Shown: positions 44,325 to 53,301 of the stretch, piece after piece
Layout of the letters: the number at the start of each line of letters is the position of its first letter
Position numbering within the stretch: position 1 is the stretch's first letter
NCBI GenBank assembly: GCA_964623265.1
Contig: CAZUTK010000005.1
Span: 1 to 64,000, forward strand
Direction: 5' to 3'
Length of the DNA stretch: 64,000 nucleotides
Origin: CAZUTK01 sp964623265
GTDB lineage: Bacteria; Electryoneota; B3-LCP
Made by a program: the position numbers and the translations under genes
Notes under the pieces: generated by a model
What the model saw: the letters and a program-made list of their open reading frames with translations, nothing else
Database searches by the model: none
Told to the model about the DNA's origin: nothing

Positions 44325-44451
44325 CATCAACCTCCTTGCAGCAATTTTGGGGTTTATGAATGAAGCCGTCGAGTCGAAATTCAGATTCGGACTGCATCTG
44401 GAATCCCGGCGGGAGAATGTCCATTTACGTACGAACCATCCGCTAATTGAT

Positions 44452-44480
44452 AATTTACAACCATTCTCTTCAATTTTCAA
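44452..44480 (-). promoter_or_regulatory. Candidate promoter of the orphan/sensor operon
   Basis: On the minus strand TTGAAA (44480-44475), 17 bases, TAAATT (44457-44452), about 130 bases before the AAGGAGG site. Confidence 0.4.
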
Positions 44481-44599
44481 CAGAAAAAGACATATTTCTG
44501 TGATCCATTCGCCGGCGCAAGTCAAGCGCCTGGTCATCGGCTTCAGCCCATCGTGCTGCAATTTTGATTCTTAAATTCGCGCGTCTTAGAAAAAAAATC

Positions 44600-44628
44600 T
44601 TGGATTTGCCATAATTTCTTACTATATT
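44600..44628 (+). promoter_or_regulatory. Candidate promoter of the C25-like gene
   Basis: TTGGAT (44600-44605), 17 bases, TATATT (44623-44628), giving a leader of about 125 bases before the ATG. Confidence 0.5.
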
Positions 44629-44759
44629 TTTCAACCTTCTGCACAATTTTGCGTCGAAAACAAATAGTATATCCAAAGATTTGCTCACGACCCCATACCG
44701 ATTTTATGATTTGGAGCCGGGACCGTCGAACTTACACAGCTATCTGACGAGAGGACGAA

Positions 44760-47700
44760 ATGAAAGTCGGTACCTTCTTTTGTGCAGCGATTCTCTGCGC
44801 CGGGATGTTGAATCCGGCGCAGGCAGCTTACACTTCCTTGCGATCCGATCTGAATCTTGAGCAACCGCAAGCCGAGATTTTGCAGAGCGATGGCCGAGGC
44901 ATCGTGATCGAGATCCGTGTGCCCGGCGTCGAACGATTGGATGCGTTGCTGGAGGGGAAGCGCTGGGATCGAATCGAAATCCCCGGCGGCGGATATGATC
45001 TGGACCCGGGGCGCCCCGAGGTTCCGCATTTCACCCGATTGCTGGTGATTCCGAACAACGCTGCCGTTTACGCCGAATTCGAAGCGCTGGAGAGCGAGAT
45101 TCTGCCCGACATCCTGCTGCTGCCGGCGCAGGGGTGCGATCCGGAAGATGCGGCTTTTTCGCAGAACGCCGTCAAGTTTGATCCGGAGACGTATGCCCGG
45201 GATGAGTTCTATCCCGCGCAGCGGGTGGCGGTGGGGGATCCGGCGGTTTTGCGGGGTACGCGCGTGGTTGCGATCCGCACGAACCCGGTGCAGTATAATC
45301 CCGTCAGCCGGGAGTTGAGGGTGACCACACGGTTCCGGGTCATCGTGCGCTTCGAGGGGGTGGATCCGACGAACGCTCCGCGCCGGCGGTTTCCGTTGTC
45401 TTCGTCCTGGATGCGCTCTTTGAACGGGATGGTGTTGAACACGGATGATCTGGATAATGATCCCGATCAGCCTGGATCCTATTTGATGATCTGCAAGAAT
45501 GACGCATCCTTGATCAACGCTCTGCAGCCGCTGATTGAATGGAAGATGCGCAAAGGGCATTCCGTCACGCTGGAAACGTACAGTAATTACGCCACGACGA
45601 CTATGATTAAAAACATCATTCAAGAGGCGTATGATAATTGGGACATACCACCGGAATTCGTGTTGCTGGTGGGAGATGTAAGCGGATATTATAACCTGCC
45701 CGGCTGGCCTACGAATGACAATTACGTTATTGATCATCCTTACTCTCAGCTGGATGGCAACGATATTCTGGCGGATGTGGCTCTGGGCAGGCTGCCGGCG
45801 GGGAGTCTGACGGAAGCGCAGACGATGGTCAATAAGATCCTGTACTACGAGAAGATGCCCTATACGGTAAATACGGATTGGTACCATCAGGGCGCGCTGC
45901 TGGCGGGGGACAGTGAGGCGGGGATCTCGACCGTGCAGACCAACCGCTGGATCAAGAACCGCATGATCCAGCGGCAGTACACGCGCATTGACACCTTCTG
46001 GTATTATATGCCCGGGACTGTGGCGAGCACTCTGACGCCGGCGCTCAACGACGGCGTTCTCCACGTCAACTACCGCGGCAATAATGCGATGGAAAACTTC
46101 ACGAACGCGAGCATAGATGCTTTGACCAACGGCCGCAAGATGCCCTTCGTGGTGACGATCACCTGCAACACGGGCGGGTTCGGGGGGATGACGGAATCGC
46201 TGATGGAGCATTTCGTCGCGGTGGGCACGCCGACGACGATAAAGGGCGCCGTGGCGGCGGTCGGCACGGCGACTCTGGATACGCACACCCGTCAGAACAA
46301 CACGGTGGATATGGGCATCTGGGCGGGCATCTTCGATCTGGGGATCACCTATGCGGGTGAGGCGTTGAACTACGGCAAACTCCAACTATACAATACCTAC
46401 CAGCAGAACGATCCGCAATCGGTGAATAATTTCAGTTTGTGGAATATGCTGGCGGGCGATCCCGGGCTGCAACTCTTCACGCACGCCATCCAGTATATGA
46501 CTTGCTCGGTGCCGGAATCTCTGCCGCTGGGAGTCAATGCGTTGACGCTGACGGTTCAGGAGACGGGCGCGGGACCTCTGGCGGATGCATCAGTCTGCCT
46601 TTATGAGGCGGGAGTCAACGGGATGCAAGCCGTGGGTTGGACGAATGAAGCCGGACAGGTTACACTGCCCGTCACCGTCACATCGGCGGGCAATCTGAAG
46701 GTCACCATCACCAAGCAGAATTTTTACCCCATCGTGGATTCGTTGGATGTTGTGCAGAACGCGGTTACGGTGGGGTATTACAGCCATACTCTGGATGACG
46801 ACAATCAGGGGGGCAGTTCTGGGGACGGGGACGGCGTCATCAATCCCGGCGAAGCGGTGCAGATTCCCACGGTCTTCAAGAACTACGGAACCACCACCAC
46901 CGCGACAGGAATTTCGGTGACAGGATCGCTTAGCGATCCGTACATTGCCCTGAGCAATCCTCTGCAGACCTTCCCCAACCTGGCTCCGGGCACCACCGGA
47001 TCCAGTTCCGGAAGTTATCTCTTAAGCGTGGCGCAGAACTGCCCGGCAGGTTATTCTACCGTGCTGAACCTCAATGCGGTCAGCAATCAGGGGAATTGGC
47101 AGAGCCTCATCCCCTTGAACGTCGTTTCCTTTGATCTGGCGGTTCTCTCCGCCGCGGCGTCTGGGGGTGACACACTGCTGTCCCCCGGTGAGACCGCGAA
47201 CCTCGTGCTCACCGTCCAGAACGTCGGCGGCAAATCCGCGGCGAACCTCACGGCGACGATCGCATCATTGACCCCCTTCGTCACCGTCAATGACAGCGGC
47301 GCTTCGTTTGGAACGGTGAACATCAACGGCACCTCCGCTTGCAGCGGCAACCCCTTCAATCTGACGGCGGTGGCGAACGCTCCGCCGGGTTTTTCCGCGC
47401 CTCTGCGGGTTTCCTTCCAGGCGAACGGGGCGGTGCAGCACGACACGATTTCGATTCAACTGGGCGTCCGGACGCAGCAGGATCCATCCGGGCCGGATGA
47501 CTACAGCTATTACTGTTTCGACAATACCGACGTCGGCTACGAGAAATGTCCGACTTACAGCTGGGTGGAATTGGATCCGGCTTACGGCGGCTCCGGCGGC
47601 ACGCAGTTGAATCTTTCGGATCCCTACGAGAATATGGACGCCAGCGTCGTCGTTGCGCTGCCGTTTTCCTTCCGCTATTATGGGCAGGAAGTGGATTCCA

Positions 47701-48917
47701 TCACGGTGTGCAGCAACGGCTGGATATCCTGCTTTGCAGACGCATCCTTCACCGATTTCCGCAATTACCCCATCCCCGCGCCGATGGGCCCGTATGCGAT
47801 GATAGCGCCGTTCTGGGACGATCTCATCACCTGGACGGGGGGATCCGTTTACACCCGGTATGACAACGTCAATCACCGCTTCATCGTGGAATGGTCGCGC
47901 TTGATGAATCTGTACAGCTCCACGCAGCAGGTTTTCGAGGTGATTCTATACGACCCGGCGCATCACCTCACTCCCACCGGCGACGGGGAAATCCTCTTTC
48001 AATATCAGAGCATCACGCAGCTCGCCGGTCCCGCCGACGACAATCCCTATTCGACGGTGGGCATCGAGAGCTGGGATCAGCAGACCGGCATCGAAGTCAG
48101 CTACTGGAATCAGTACCGCACCCCCGGGACGGCTCCGCTGGAGAATAACCGCGCCTATCTTTTCACGACGGATTATCTCGCCGCAGGTTCGACGCCCGCT
48201 GTTTCGATCACGATGACGCCGGTGAATCCGCCGATTCAGATCCCGGCTTCCGGCGGGAGCTTCAATTTCGACGCCACGCTGCAAAACAATGAGACCGGCA
48301 CGCAGACCTTCGGCGTCTGGATTATGGTGCAACTGCCCAACGGCGCCTGGTACGGACCCGTGCTGGGACCCGTCAATCTGACTCTGCCCGCCGGCGCGCA
48401 GATCACGCGCCAGCGAATGCAGAGCATTCCCGGCGGGGCTCCTGCAGGGCAGTATTACTATGAAGGCAGGGTGGGGAGTTATCCCGGGGAGATTTGGAAC
48501 TCCAGCGGATTCAGTTTCACCAAGCTGGGCGCCGCTGACGGCGGGATGATCTTAAGCGAATGGATGAACAACGGCGAGGACTTCACTTCCGATCTCGGCG
48601 TAGGTGTTGCGGATGAGCCGCTGCCGACATCCTTCCGCCTCGATCCCTGTCATCCCAACCCCTTCAATCCCACGACGACGCTGACCTTTGCGCTTCCGGA
48701 AGCGGCGAAAGTAACTCTGGAGGTTTTTGACGTCGGCGGACGGAAGGTGCGGAATGCAGGATTCGAGGAAGCCGACCTGCCCGCAGGGAATCACAGCGCG
48801 GTCTTCGAGGGATTCAGCCTTCCCTCCGGCATTTACTTTGCTCGGCTTACGGCGATCCCTGTTTCGGCGTCTGGCGCCGCGACAACAGAGATGAGAAAGC
48901 TGGTGCTGTTAAAATAG
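44760..48917 (+). CDS. Gingipain-like C25 peptidase homologue lacking the catalytic His, T9SS cargo
   Basis: A 1385-residue secreted protein: signal peptide (about 1-22), a C25 propeptide-like region (about 25-230), a C25 domain (about 240-580), repeated beta modules and a T9SS sorting domain at the end (CHPNPFNPTTT ... KLVLLK). In gingipain R the dyad is the His of NYxGHG and the Cys of the ACVNG segment. Here the first reads NYRGNN, with Asn441 in place of His, while the second (TITCNTGG) keeps Cys469. The flanking signatures and the FGDPSL-like AGDPGL remain. The protein may be inactive, perhaps a binding or adhesion protein, or use another base. The module before the sorting domain is shared with the peptidase at 469. 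Confidence 0.85.
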   Translation: MKVGTFFCAAILCAGMLNPAQAAYTSLRSDLNLEQPQAEILQSDGRGIVIEIRVPGVERLDALLEGKRWDRIEIPGGGYDLDPGRPEVPHFTRLLVIPNNAAVYAEFEALESEILPDILLLPAQGCDPEDAAFSQNAVKFDPETYARDEFYPAQRVAVGDPAVLRGTRVVAIRTNPVQYNPVSRELRVTTRFRVIVRFEGVDPTNAPRRRFPLSSSWMRSLNGMVLNTDDLDNDPDQPGSYLMICKNDASLINALQPLIEWKMRKGHSVTLETYSNYATTTMIKNIIQEAYDNWDIPPEFVLLVGDVSGYYNLPGWPTNDNYVIDHPYSQLDGNDILADVALGRLPAGSLTEAQTMVNKILYYEKMPYTVNTDWYHQGALLAGDSEAGISTVQTNRWIKNRMIQRQYTRIDTFWYYMPGTVASTLTPALNDGVLHVNYRGNNAMENFTNASIDALTNGRKMPFVVTITCNTGGFGGMTESLMEHFVAVGTPTTIKGAVAAVGTATLDTHTRQNNTVDMGIWAGIFDLGITYAGEALNYGKLQLYNTYQQNDPQSVNNFSLWNMLAGDPGLQLFTHAIQYMTCSVPESLPLGVNALTLTVQETGAGPLADASVCLYEAGVNGMQAVGWTNEAGQVTLPVTVTSAGNLKVTITKQNFYPIVDSLDVVQNAVTVGYYSHTLDDDNQGGSSGDGDGVINPGEAVQIPTVFKNYGTTTTATGISVTGSLSDPYIALSNPLQTFPNLAPGTTGSSSGSYLLSVAQNCPAGYSTVLNLNAVSNQGNWQSLIPLNVVSFDLAVLSAAASGGDTLLSPGETANLVLTVQNVGGKSAANLTATIASLTPFVTVNDSGASFGTVNINGTSACSGNPFNLTAVANAPPGFSAPLRVSFQANGAVQHDTISIQLGVRTQQDPSGPDDYSYYCFDNTDVGYEKCPTYSWVELDPAYGGSGGTQLNLSDPYENMDASVVVALPFSFRYYGQEVDSITVCSNGWISCFADASFTDFRNYPIPAPMGPYAMIAPFWDDLITWTGGSVYTRYDNVNHRFIVEWSRLMNLYSSTQQVFEVILYDPAHHLTPTGDGEILFQYQSITQLAGPADDNPYSTVGIESWDQQTGIEVSYWNQYRTPGTAPLENNRAYLFTTDYLAAGSTPAVSITMTPVNPPIQIPASGGSFNFDATLQNNETGTQTFGVWIMVQLPNGAWYGPVLGPVNLTLPAGAQITRQRMQSIPGGAPAGQYYYEGRVGSYPGEIWNSSGFSFTKLGAADGGMILSEWMNNGEDFTSDLGVGVADEPLPTSFRLDPCHPNPFNPTTTLTFALPEAAKVTLEVFDVGGRKVRNAGFEEADLPAGNHSAVFEGFSLPSGIYFARLTAIPVSASGAATTEMRKLVLLK

Positions 48918-48976
48918 ATCGAAACTTTCCCTCAGGCTGCCGACGCCCGGTAAGATTCAAAATAGGAACGGATGAG

Positions 48977-49002
48977 GACGGCTCGCAAAGCCGTCTTTTT
49001 TT
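48977..49002 (+). terminator. Rho-independent terminator
   Basis: GACGGCT-CGCAA-AGCCGTC followed by seven T residues, 60 bases after the stop of the C25-like gene. Confidence 0.9.
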
Positions 49003-49108
49003 ATGTGAATTGCGTCGAGAAATGGGATATAATCTCTTGCATCTTCGAAACGCACTGAAGGGGGAAAAAACGGCGGATCTTCACGGAAAAGCCCTAAAGG
49101 ATTGATAA

Positions 49109-49236
49109 AATTCAACTACACCTTGCTTCAAGGATGATTTGCAATTAAAAACGATTCTGATGGTATTCCGGTTGATGATTCTGAAAAGCTGGATGGACGG
49201 ATTCTCCACTAGTCGGTCTGATCTCGCCGAATAGGC
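49109..49236 (+). pseudogene. Remnant C-terminus of a third asparagine-synthetase-like gene
   Basis: Between two stops, this frame translates to a tail with FRLMILKSWMDGF. The intact copies end FRLMILKIWADQF (gene at 49446) and FRLMLLKLWVDEF (gene at 51410). Over a 24-residue ungapped stretch about 12 positions match the first copy, and the stop lies at a similar distance. Everything upstream is deleted or unrecognisable. I infer a former tandem array of at least three. Confidence 0.6.
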
Positions 49237-49445
49237 AGCCGGCTCCGATGCCTCGATGGAAAAAATCAACGGTAAGCCGCAACGATTCTGCAAAAAAGGC
49301 GTATTTTTATCGAAACCGGATGATGCCGGCGTTTGGCAGTGCGGACACCCGGCTAAGCGAATATGAAATATTGGGATTTGATGAGCCTGTTCACACTCAA
49401 ACGAGTCACGTCGCGTATTTCAAACGCTTTAGAAACGGAGAAAGA

Positions 49446-51236
49446 ATGCCAGGTCTGTTGGGATTGAAGAGCCTGGATGGGCGACCGGCGGAGCCGGAGG
49501 TATTTGAGGCGGTTGTTCAGGAGGTTTTATCTCGAGGACCGTTCCGGCTCGATTCCTTCGCGGCTTCGGAGGGCACCTTCAGAGCGGCTCGGGCGCATCA
49601 GGGGATATTCAATCCTGCGCCTCAGCCGATCTTTTCTGAAGACCGGGATATTGCGTTGTTCTTGAGCGGTGAGGTGTACAATGAGGATTTCGATGCGAAC
49701 GATCAGCCCCGCTCGGTCCTGCGAGCCTATCAGCGGGAAGGCGCCGGACTCTTTTCGAGGATCAACGGTTCTTTCGCTCTGGCGATCTGGGAAGCGAAGA
49801 AGCAGCGCCTGACGCTGGTGGCGGATCGCGTGGCGTCGGTTCCCGTCTATTACACCATTCATCGGAATCTATTCGCATTTTTTCCGAATTTGAAGCCGTT
49901 TCTGACGTTGCCCGGCTTTCAGCCGAAAGTGGATCCGCTGGGGGTGGAGAACTTCCTTTCCAGCGGCTTCATGATCAACGGGACGACGCTGTTAAGCGGG
50001 ATCCGCAGCCTGCGCCCGGGCGAAATGCTGGTGGTGGAAGGAAATCGGATCCGAATCGAGCGTTACTGGCATTTTTCGTTTCCGGCGCAGCGCGATCTGC
50101 GCGATCCGCGGGAAATCGAACCGGAATTCTCCCAGGTGCTGCGCAGCGCAGTCCGAAGGCAATCGCGCCATCTGGATTCGTACGCGGTAACGCTCAGCGG
50201 AGGGTACGATTCGCGCTCCATCCTGTTCTATATGAATATGGAAAACGGCGCAAGACCGCTGCGCACCGTCACCTGGGGCGTAGATGAACGGGTTCCGGAC
50301 AGCGACGCCTGGATCGGGCGGCGGCTGGCGGAACATTTAGGGACGAATCACACCTTTCTGACTTTGCGGGGGGAGATGCTTCCGGATTTTCTGGAAGAGT
50401 TTGTGCGCTACGATGAGGGGCGCACGGATGCTGTGGGGAATTATCCGGAAGGATTGCGCATTTTCTGGCAATTGCGCCACGATTTGGGGATCCGAGTGCT
50501 GATCCGGGGGAATGAGATTTTCGGCGCTCGCGGCAAGGTGTATCGGGAGAAGGACACCATGCACACCGCCTTTATGGACGTCTTGAGCTGTTATCCGAAG
50601 AGCTTCCGATACCTGAAGCCTTCGGTTTATCGAATGCTGGAAGAGATCGGGCAGCAGCAGATGAGAGCGTTGCACGATGCGTGTCCGTATGCGGATCCCA
50701 CAGATCGAAAGGATTATTTCTTTATGACGCTGCGCTGTTCCGGGTATCAGAGCCCGTTGACGCAGCTGAAACGACAGGTCATCGAAGAGCGCAATCCCTA
50801 TCTGGATAATGAGGTGGTTGACTATGTGACGCGCATTCCGGCGCCGCTGAAAATCTGGAAGAACTTTTTTATGCAAACGGTGCGGAATCAAATTCCCGGC
50901 TTTACGGATGTGGGATTCTCCAAGGTTGTAAGCTTGGTGGACTGGGACGCACGTTTTCGCAGCGACCGTCGTTTGCAGGATATGACTCGGCGCATTCTAA
51001 TTGAAAAGCATAACGGATTCGATGAAATCATAGATTCAGTGAAGCTGCGCGATTTTGTCGAACGCTCTTTTCGGCCGGTGAAAATCAACCGCAAATCCCT
51101 GGGGCGCAGGATCATTAGGAAAGTGCGGCAGCGGTTCGACCGCTATGATTTGGAATTCAGCCTGGAGCTCTTCCGGCTGATGATCCTGAAGATCTGGGCG
51201 GATCAGTTTTTACGGGGCGATTTCAAGATTGATTGA
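49446..51236 (+). CDS. Asparagine synthetase-like protein without glutaminase Cys, copy 1
   Basis: A 596-residue protein of the AsnB family. The N-terminal half has the Ntn glutaminase fold outline (FLSGEVYNEDF, SRINGSFALAIWE, RVASVPVYY) but starts MPGLLG, so Cys2, the glutaminase nucleophile of MCGI proteins, is missing. The synthetase half has the PP-loop SGGYDSR (about residue 250) for ATP and a long helical C-terminus. It can probably activate a carboxylate as adenylate but not take ammonia from glutamine, as in beta-lactam synthetases and lasso cyclases. ATG follows GGAG by six bases; a 66-codon upstream extension is rejected. The next gene is a paralogue. Confidence 0.8.
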   Translation: MPGLLGLKSLDGRPAEPEVFEAVVQEVLSRGPFRLDSFAASEGTFRAARAHQGIFNPAPQPIFSEDRDIALFLSGEVYNEDFDANDQPRSVLRAYQREGAGLFSRINGSFALAIWEAKKQRLTLVADRVASVPVYYTIHRNLFAFFPNLKPFLTLPGFQPKVDPLGVENFLSSGFMINGTTLLSGIRSLRPGEMLVVEGNRIRIERYWHFSFPAQRDLRDPREIEPEFSQVLRSAVRRQSRHLDSYAVTLSGGYDSRSILFYMNMENGARPLRTVTWGVDERVPDSDAWIGRRLAEHLGTNHTFLTLRGEMLPDFLEEFVRYDEGRTDAVGNYPEGLRIFWQLRHDLGIRVLIRGNEIFGARGKVYREKDTMHTAFMDVLSCYPKSFRYLKPSVYRMLEEIGQQQMRALHDACPYADPTDRKDYFFMTLRCSGYQSPLTQLKRQVIEERNPYLDNEVVDYVTRIPAPLKIWKNFFMQTVRNQIPGFTDVGFSKVVSLVDWDARFRSDRRLQDMTRRILIEKHNGFDEIIDSVKLRDFVERSFRPVKINRKSLGRRIIRKVRQRFDRYDLEFSLELFRLMILKIWADQFLRGDFKID

Positions 51237-51409
51237 CGGAGATTTTGAATTAAAGAAATGATAGATAAGGGGCTGGAGAAGTACCGGTTACTGTTGCGGG
51301 CGTTGAATTGTTGAACAGGCTCGCCGCGATGAGAATGTATTGATTTATGTATTGTGAAGTTAGTGCGGCGAGTAGAGGTAAGTGAATCCTTTAGGAGGGT
51401 GAGGAGTAG
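51237..51409. other. Spacer with inverted repeat CTCGCCGC/GCGGCGAG
   Basis: An 8-bp perfect inverted repeat (51320-51327 and 51365-51372) encloses a 37-base AT-rich loop just before the GGAGGGTGAGGAG ribosome site of copy 2. It may fold in the leader and affect translation. An 18-codon frame (51258 on) looks like chance. Confidence 0.4.
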
Positions 51410-53236
51410 ATGCCCGGACTTCTAGGGCTCCTGCAGTTTGGGGGAAAATCAGCGGAAGATGTTGGATTTCAGGATTGGCTTCGTGATTTCACCGGCAAAT
51501 ACGGCGGAGCAGTGGATCAGTTGTCCTCACGGGACGGCACTTTCACGGCGGCGCACATCCGCAGGATCGGATTCAGCGCGCCGACGCATACCGCCGTTTC
51601 CGAGGATGGACGAACTCTTCTGATCTGGGATGGGGAAGTCTACAACGAGGAGTTCCGATCGCCGGATTCGACCCGGACACTCCTCGATGCCTTCGCCTGC
51701 GAGGGTGCGGGGCTGTTCGCGCGCTTGAACGGCAGCTTTGCGATGGCGTTCTGGGAGGAAGAGCCGCGACGACTCACCTTGGCAGCAGACCGCGCCGCAT
51801 CCCTGCCGATCTATTACGCGAAAGACCGCGATCAATTCACCTTTTCCGGACGTCTCAAGCCGTTTCTCCGCCTGAACCACGGCCGATCCGGCATCGAGCT
51901 CGGCGCTCTGGCGGATCTCCTCACCAACGGCTATCTATTGCAGGGGAGGCTCTTATTGGCAGGGGTGCGGGTGCTGGGCCCGGGGCAGGTGCTGCGCGTC
52001 CAAGATCAACAGGTTGAGGTGACGAACTACTGGCGATATGAGTTTGAACCACAACCGGAATCCGCGGACGAGCGACGCTTCGCGGAGGAACTGGCGCGGC
52101 TGATTCGGGAGGCGATTGAGCGCAGGCTATGCGGCGAGGGCGACTTCGGCGTGCTGCTAAGCGGCGGGTACGATTCGCGCGTCATCGCCGGATTTTTGCA
52201 CCAAATGCGGCGCAACGGATCTATTCGCACCATCACCTGGGGGGAAGATGAGAGCACACCGGAAACGGACGCCTTCATTTCGCGAAGAATCGCCGAGCAT
52301 CTGCGGGCGAAGCATACCTTCTTTCGGTTGAACGCGTCCGCTCTGCCGCATCATTTCCGCGATTTTGTCATCCTGGATGAAGGGCGCACCGACGCCGTGG
52401 GCAATTATCCGGAATCCCTGCATATCTTTGAACGGATTCGCAACGAACTGCGCCTTAACGTTCTGTTTCGCGGAGATGAGTGCTTCGGCTGGCGGGAGGA
52501 TGTCTCCAGCGAATTAGAAGCCCTGCACTCGCTCAATATCCACGATCTGCAGCACCTGCCGGATGCTTACCTCTTTTTGACACCGGTCTTCCGCAAAAGA
52601 TTGGTGGAAATCAGCCGCGCGCAGCTGCAGAACCTGTGTGCGGAATGTCCCTACGACCATCTGCACGACCGCAAGGATTATTTCTATTTCACTCAGCGGC
52701 TCTTCGGCTATCTGAATCCGCTCTCGCAGCTGAAACAGCAGGTGATTGATCTTCGCAACCCCTATCTGGATAACGACTTGCTCGATTTTATTCGGCGGAT
52801 GCCGCGGCAGATGCGGCTGGGCAAGAAGTTGTTCAAAGCCGCGGTGCGGGCGATGTTTCCTGAATTCGAACCCTTCGGCATTGCCAAGAATTCAAATTTG
52901 ATTGACTGGCATGATCGTTTGGGGGTGGATCCCGCGTTGCAGGAGTATGTGCGGCAGGTATTGCTGGGCCGAGAGAACGGCTTGGATGAGGTGTTGGACC
53001 GCGGCAAGCTGGAGCGTTTCATCGCGGACAGTTTTTCCGAAGCAGCGAGAACCGCGGGAAATCAGCCGGCGGGCCGAGTTCCCATTGTCGCCCGCGTGCG
53101 CCGCAAAGTCCGGCGCCAGTTCGGTTACTTCGAGCTGCGCCTGGAGATTCAGCTGTTCCGCCTGATGTTATTGAAGCTCTGGGTGGATGAATTCTTGAAC
53201 GGGGAATTTCGTTGGAATGAATCCGAAATCGGATGA
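51410..53236 (+). CDS. Asparagine synthetase-like protein without glutaminase Cys, copy 2
   Basis: A 608-residue paralogue of the preceding gene, colinear from MPGLLG to the FRLM-LK tail. It has the same missing Cys2, PP-loop SGGYDSR (about residue 250), the shared DEGRTDAVGNYPE segment and NPYLDN. Shared features place both in the asparagine-synthase-related group seen in surface polysaccharide and peptide modification loci, but no transferase, export or precursor gene lies beside them. Two diverged copies in tandem imply distinct substrates or a hetero-oligomer. A strong terminator follows. Confidence 0.8.
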   Translation: MPGLLGLLQFGGKSAEDVGFQDWLRDFTGKYGGAVDQLSSRDGTFTAAHIRRIGFSAPTHTAVSEDGRTLLIWDGEVYNEEFRSPDSTRTLLDAFACEGAGLFARLNGSFAMAFWEEEPRRLTLAADRAASLPIYYAKDRDQFTFSGRLKPFLRLNHGRSGIELGALADLLTNGYLLQGRLLLAGVRVLGPGQVLRVQDQQVEVTNYWRYEFEPQPESADERRFAEELARLIREAIERRLCGEGDFGVLLSGGYDSRVIAGFLHQMRRNGSIRTITWGEDESTPETDAFISRRIAEHLRAKHTFFRLNASALPHHFRDFVILDEGRTDAVGNYPESLHIFERIRNELRLNVLFRGDECFGWREDVSSELEALHSLNIHDLQHLPDAYLFLTPVFRKRLVEISRAQLQNLCAECPYDHLHDRKDYFYFTQRLFGYLNPLSQLKQQVIDLRNPYLDNDLLDFIRRMPRQMRLGKKLFKAAVRAMFPEFEPFGIAKNSNLIDWHDRLGVDPALQEYVRQVLLGRENGLDEVLDRGKLERFIADSFSEAARTAGNQPAGRVPIVARVRRKVRRQFGYFELRLEIQLFRLMLLKLWVDEFLNGEFRWNESEIG

Positions 53237-53245
53237 GAAACGAAT

Positions 53246-53274
53246 CCGGCGGGCGCATCGCCCGCCGGTTTTTT
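53246..53274 (+). terminator. Rho-independent terminator
   Basis: CCGGCGGGC-GCATC-GCCCGCCGG followed by six T residues, ending the asparagine-synthetase-like pair before the convergent DUF3078 gene. Confidence 0.95.
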
Positions 53275-53301
53275 CTCGGGGTCACCGCAAATTGAACGGC
53301 A

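Larger units (their letters stand above)
44325..44759. other. Divergent intergenic region with two promoters
   Basis: A 435-base gap, AT-rich near 44580-44680. It holds candidate promoters for both directions, listed separately. No sigma-54 (GG-N10-GC) site with a good match was found for the minus operon. No gene seen. Confidence 0.5.
48918..49445. other. Intergenic region with terminator and decayed gene tail
   Basis: A 528-base gap. It holds the terminator of the upstream gene, the remnant of an asparagine-synthetase-like gene at 49109-49236, and a 36-codon frame at 49256-49366 without a ribosome site (listed among rejected items). An in-frame extension of the next gene through 49248-49445 is open but has no Shine-Dalgarno and no paralogue equivalent. 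Confidence 0.5.

Noticed and set aside
44396..44412. GG-N10-GC spacing as a sigma-54 promoter for the orphan/sensor operon
   Set aside because: Only the GG and GC dinucleotides match; the rest of TGGCAC-N5-TTGCA does not.
44685..46385. 566-codon frame opposite the C25-like gene
   Set aside because: Shadow of the peptidase-like gene; no motif and no ribosome site.
49256..49366. 36-codon frame (MEKINGKPQRF...) as a lasso or other RiPP precursor for the asparagine-synthetase-like genes
   Set aside because: No Shine-Dalgarno, no leader signature or Thr at -2, and no leader peptidase gene nearby. Worth a conservation check only.
49248..49445. N-terminal extension of asparagine-synthetase-like copy 1
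   Set aside because: Not supported by the paralogue, which starts at MPGLLG, and a good ribosome site precedes ATG 49446.
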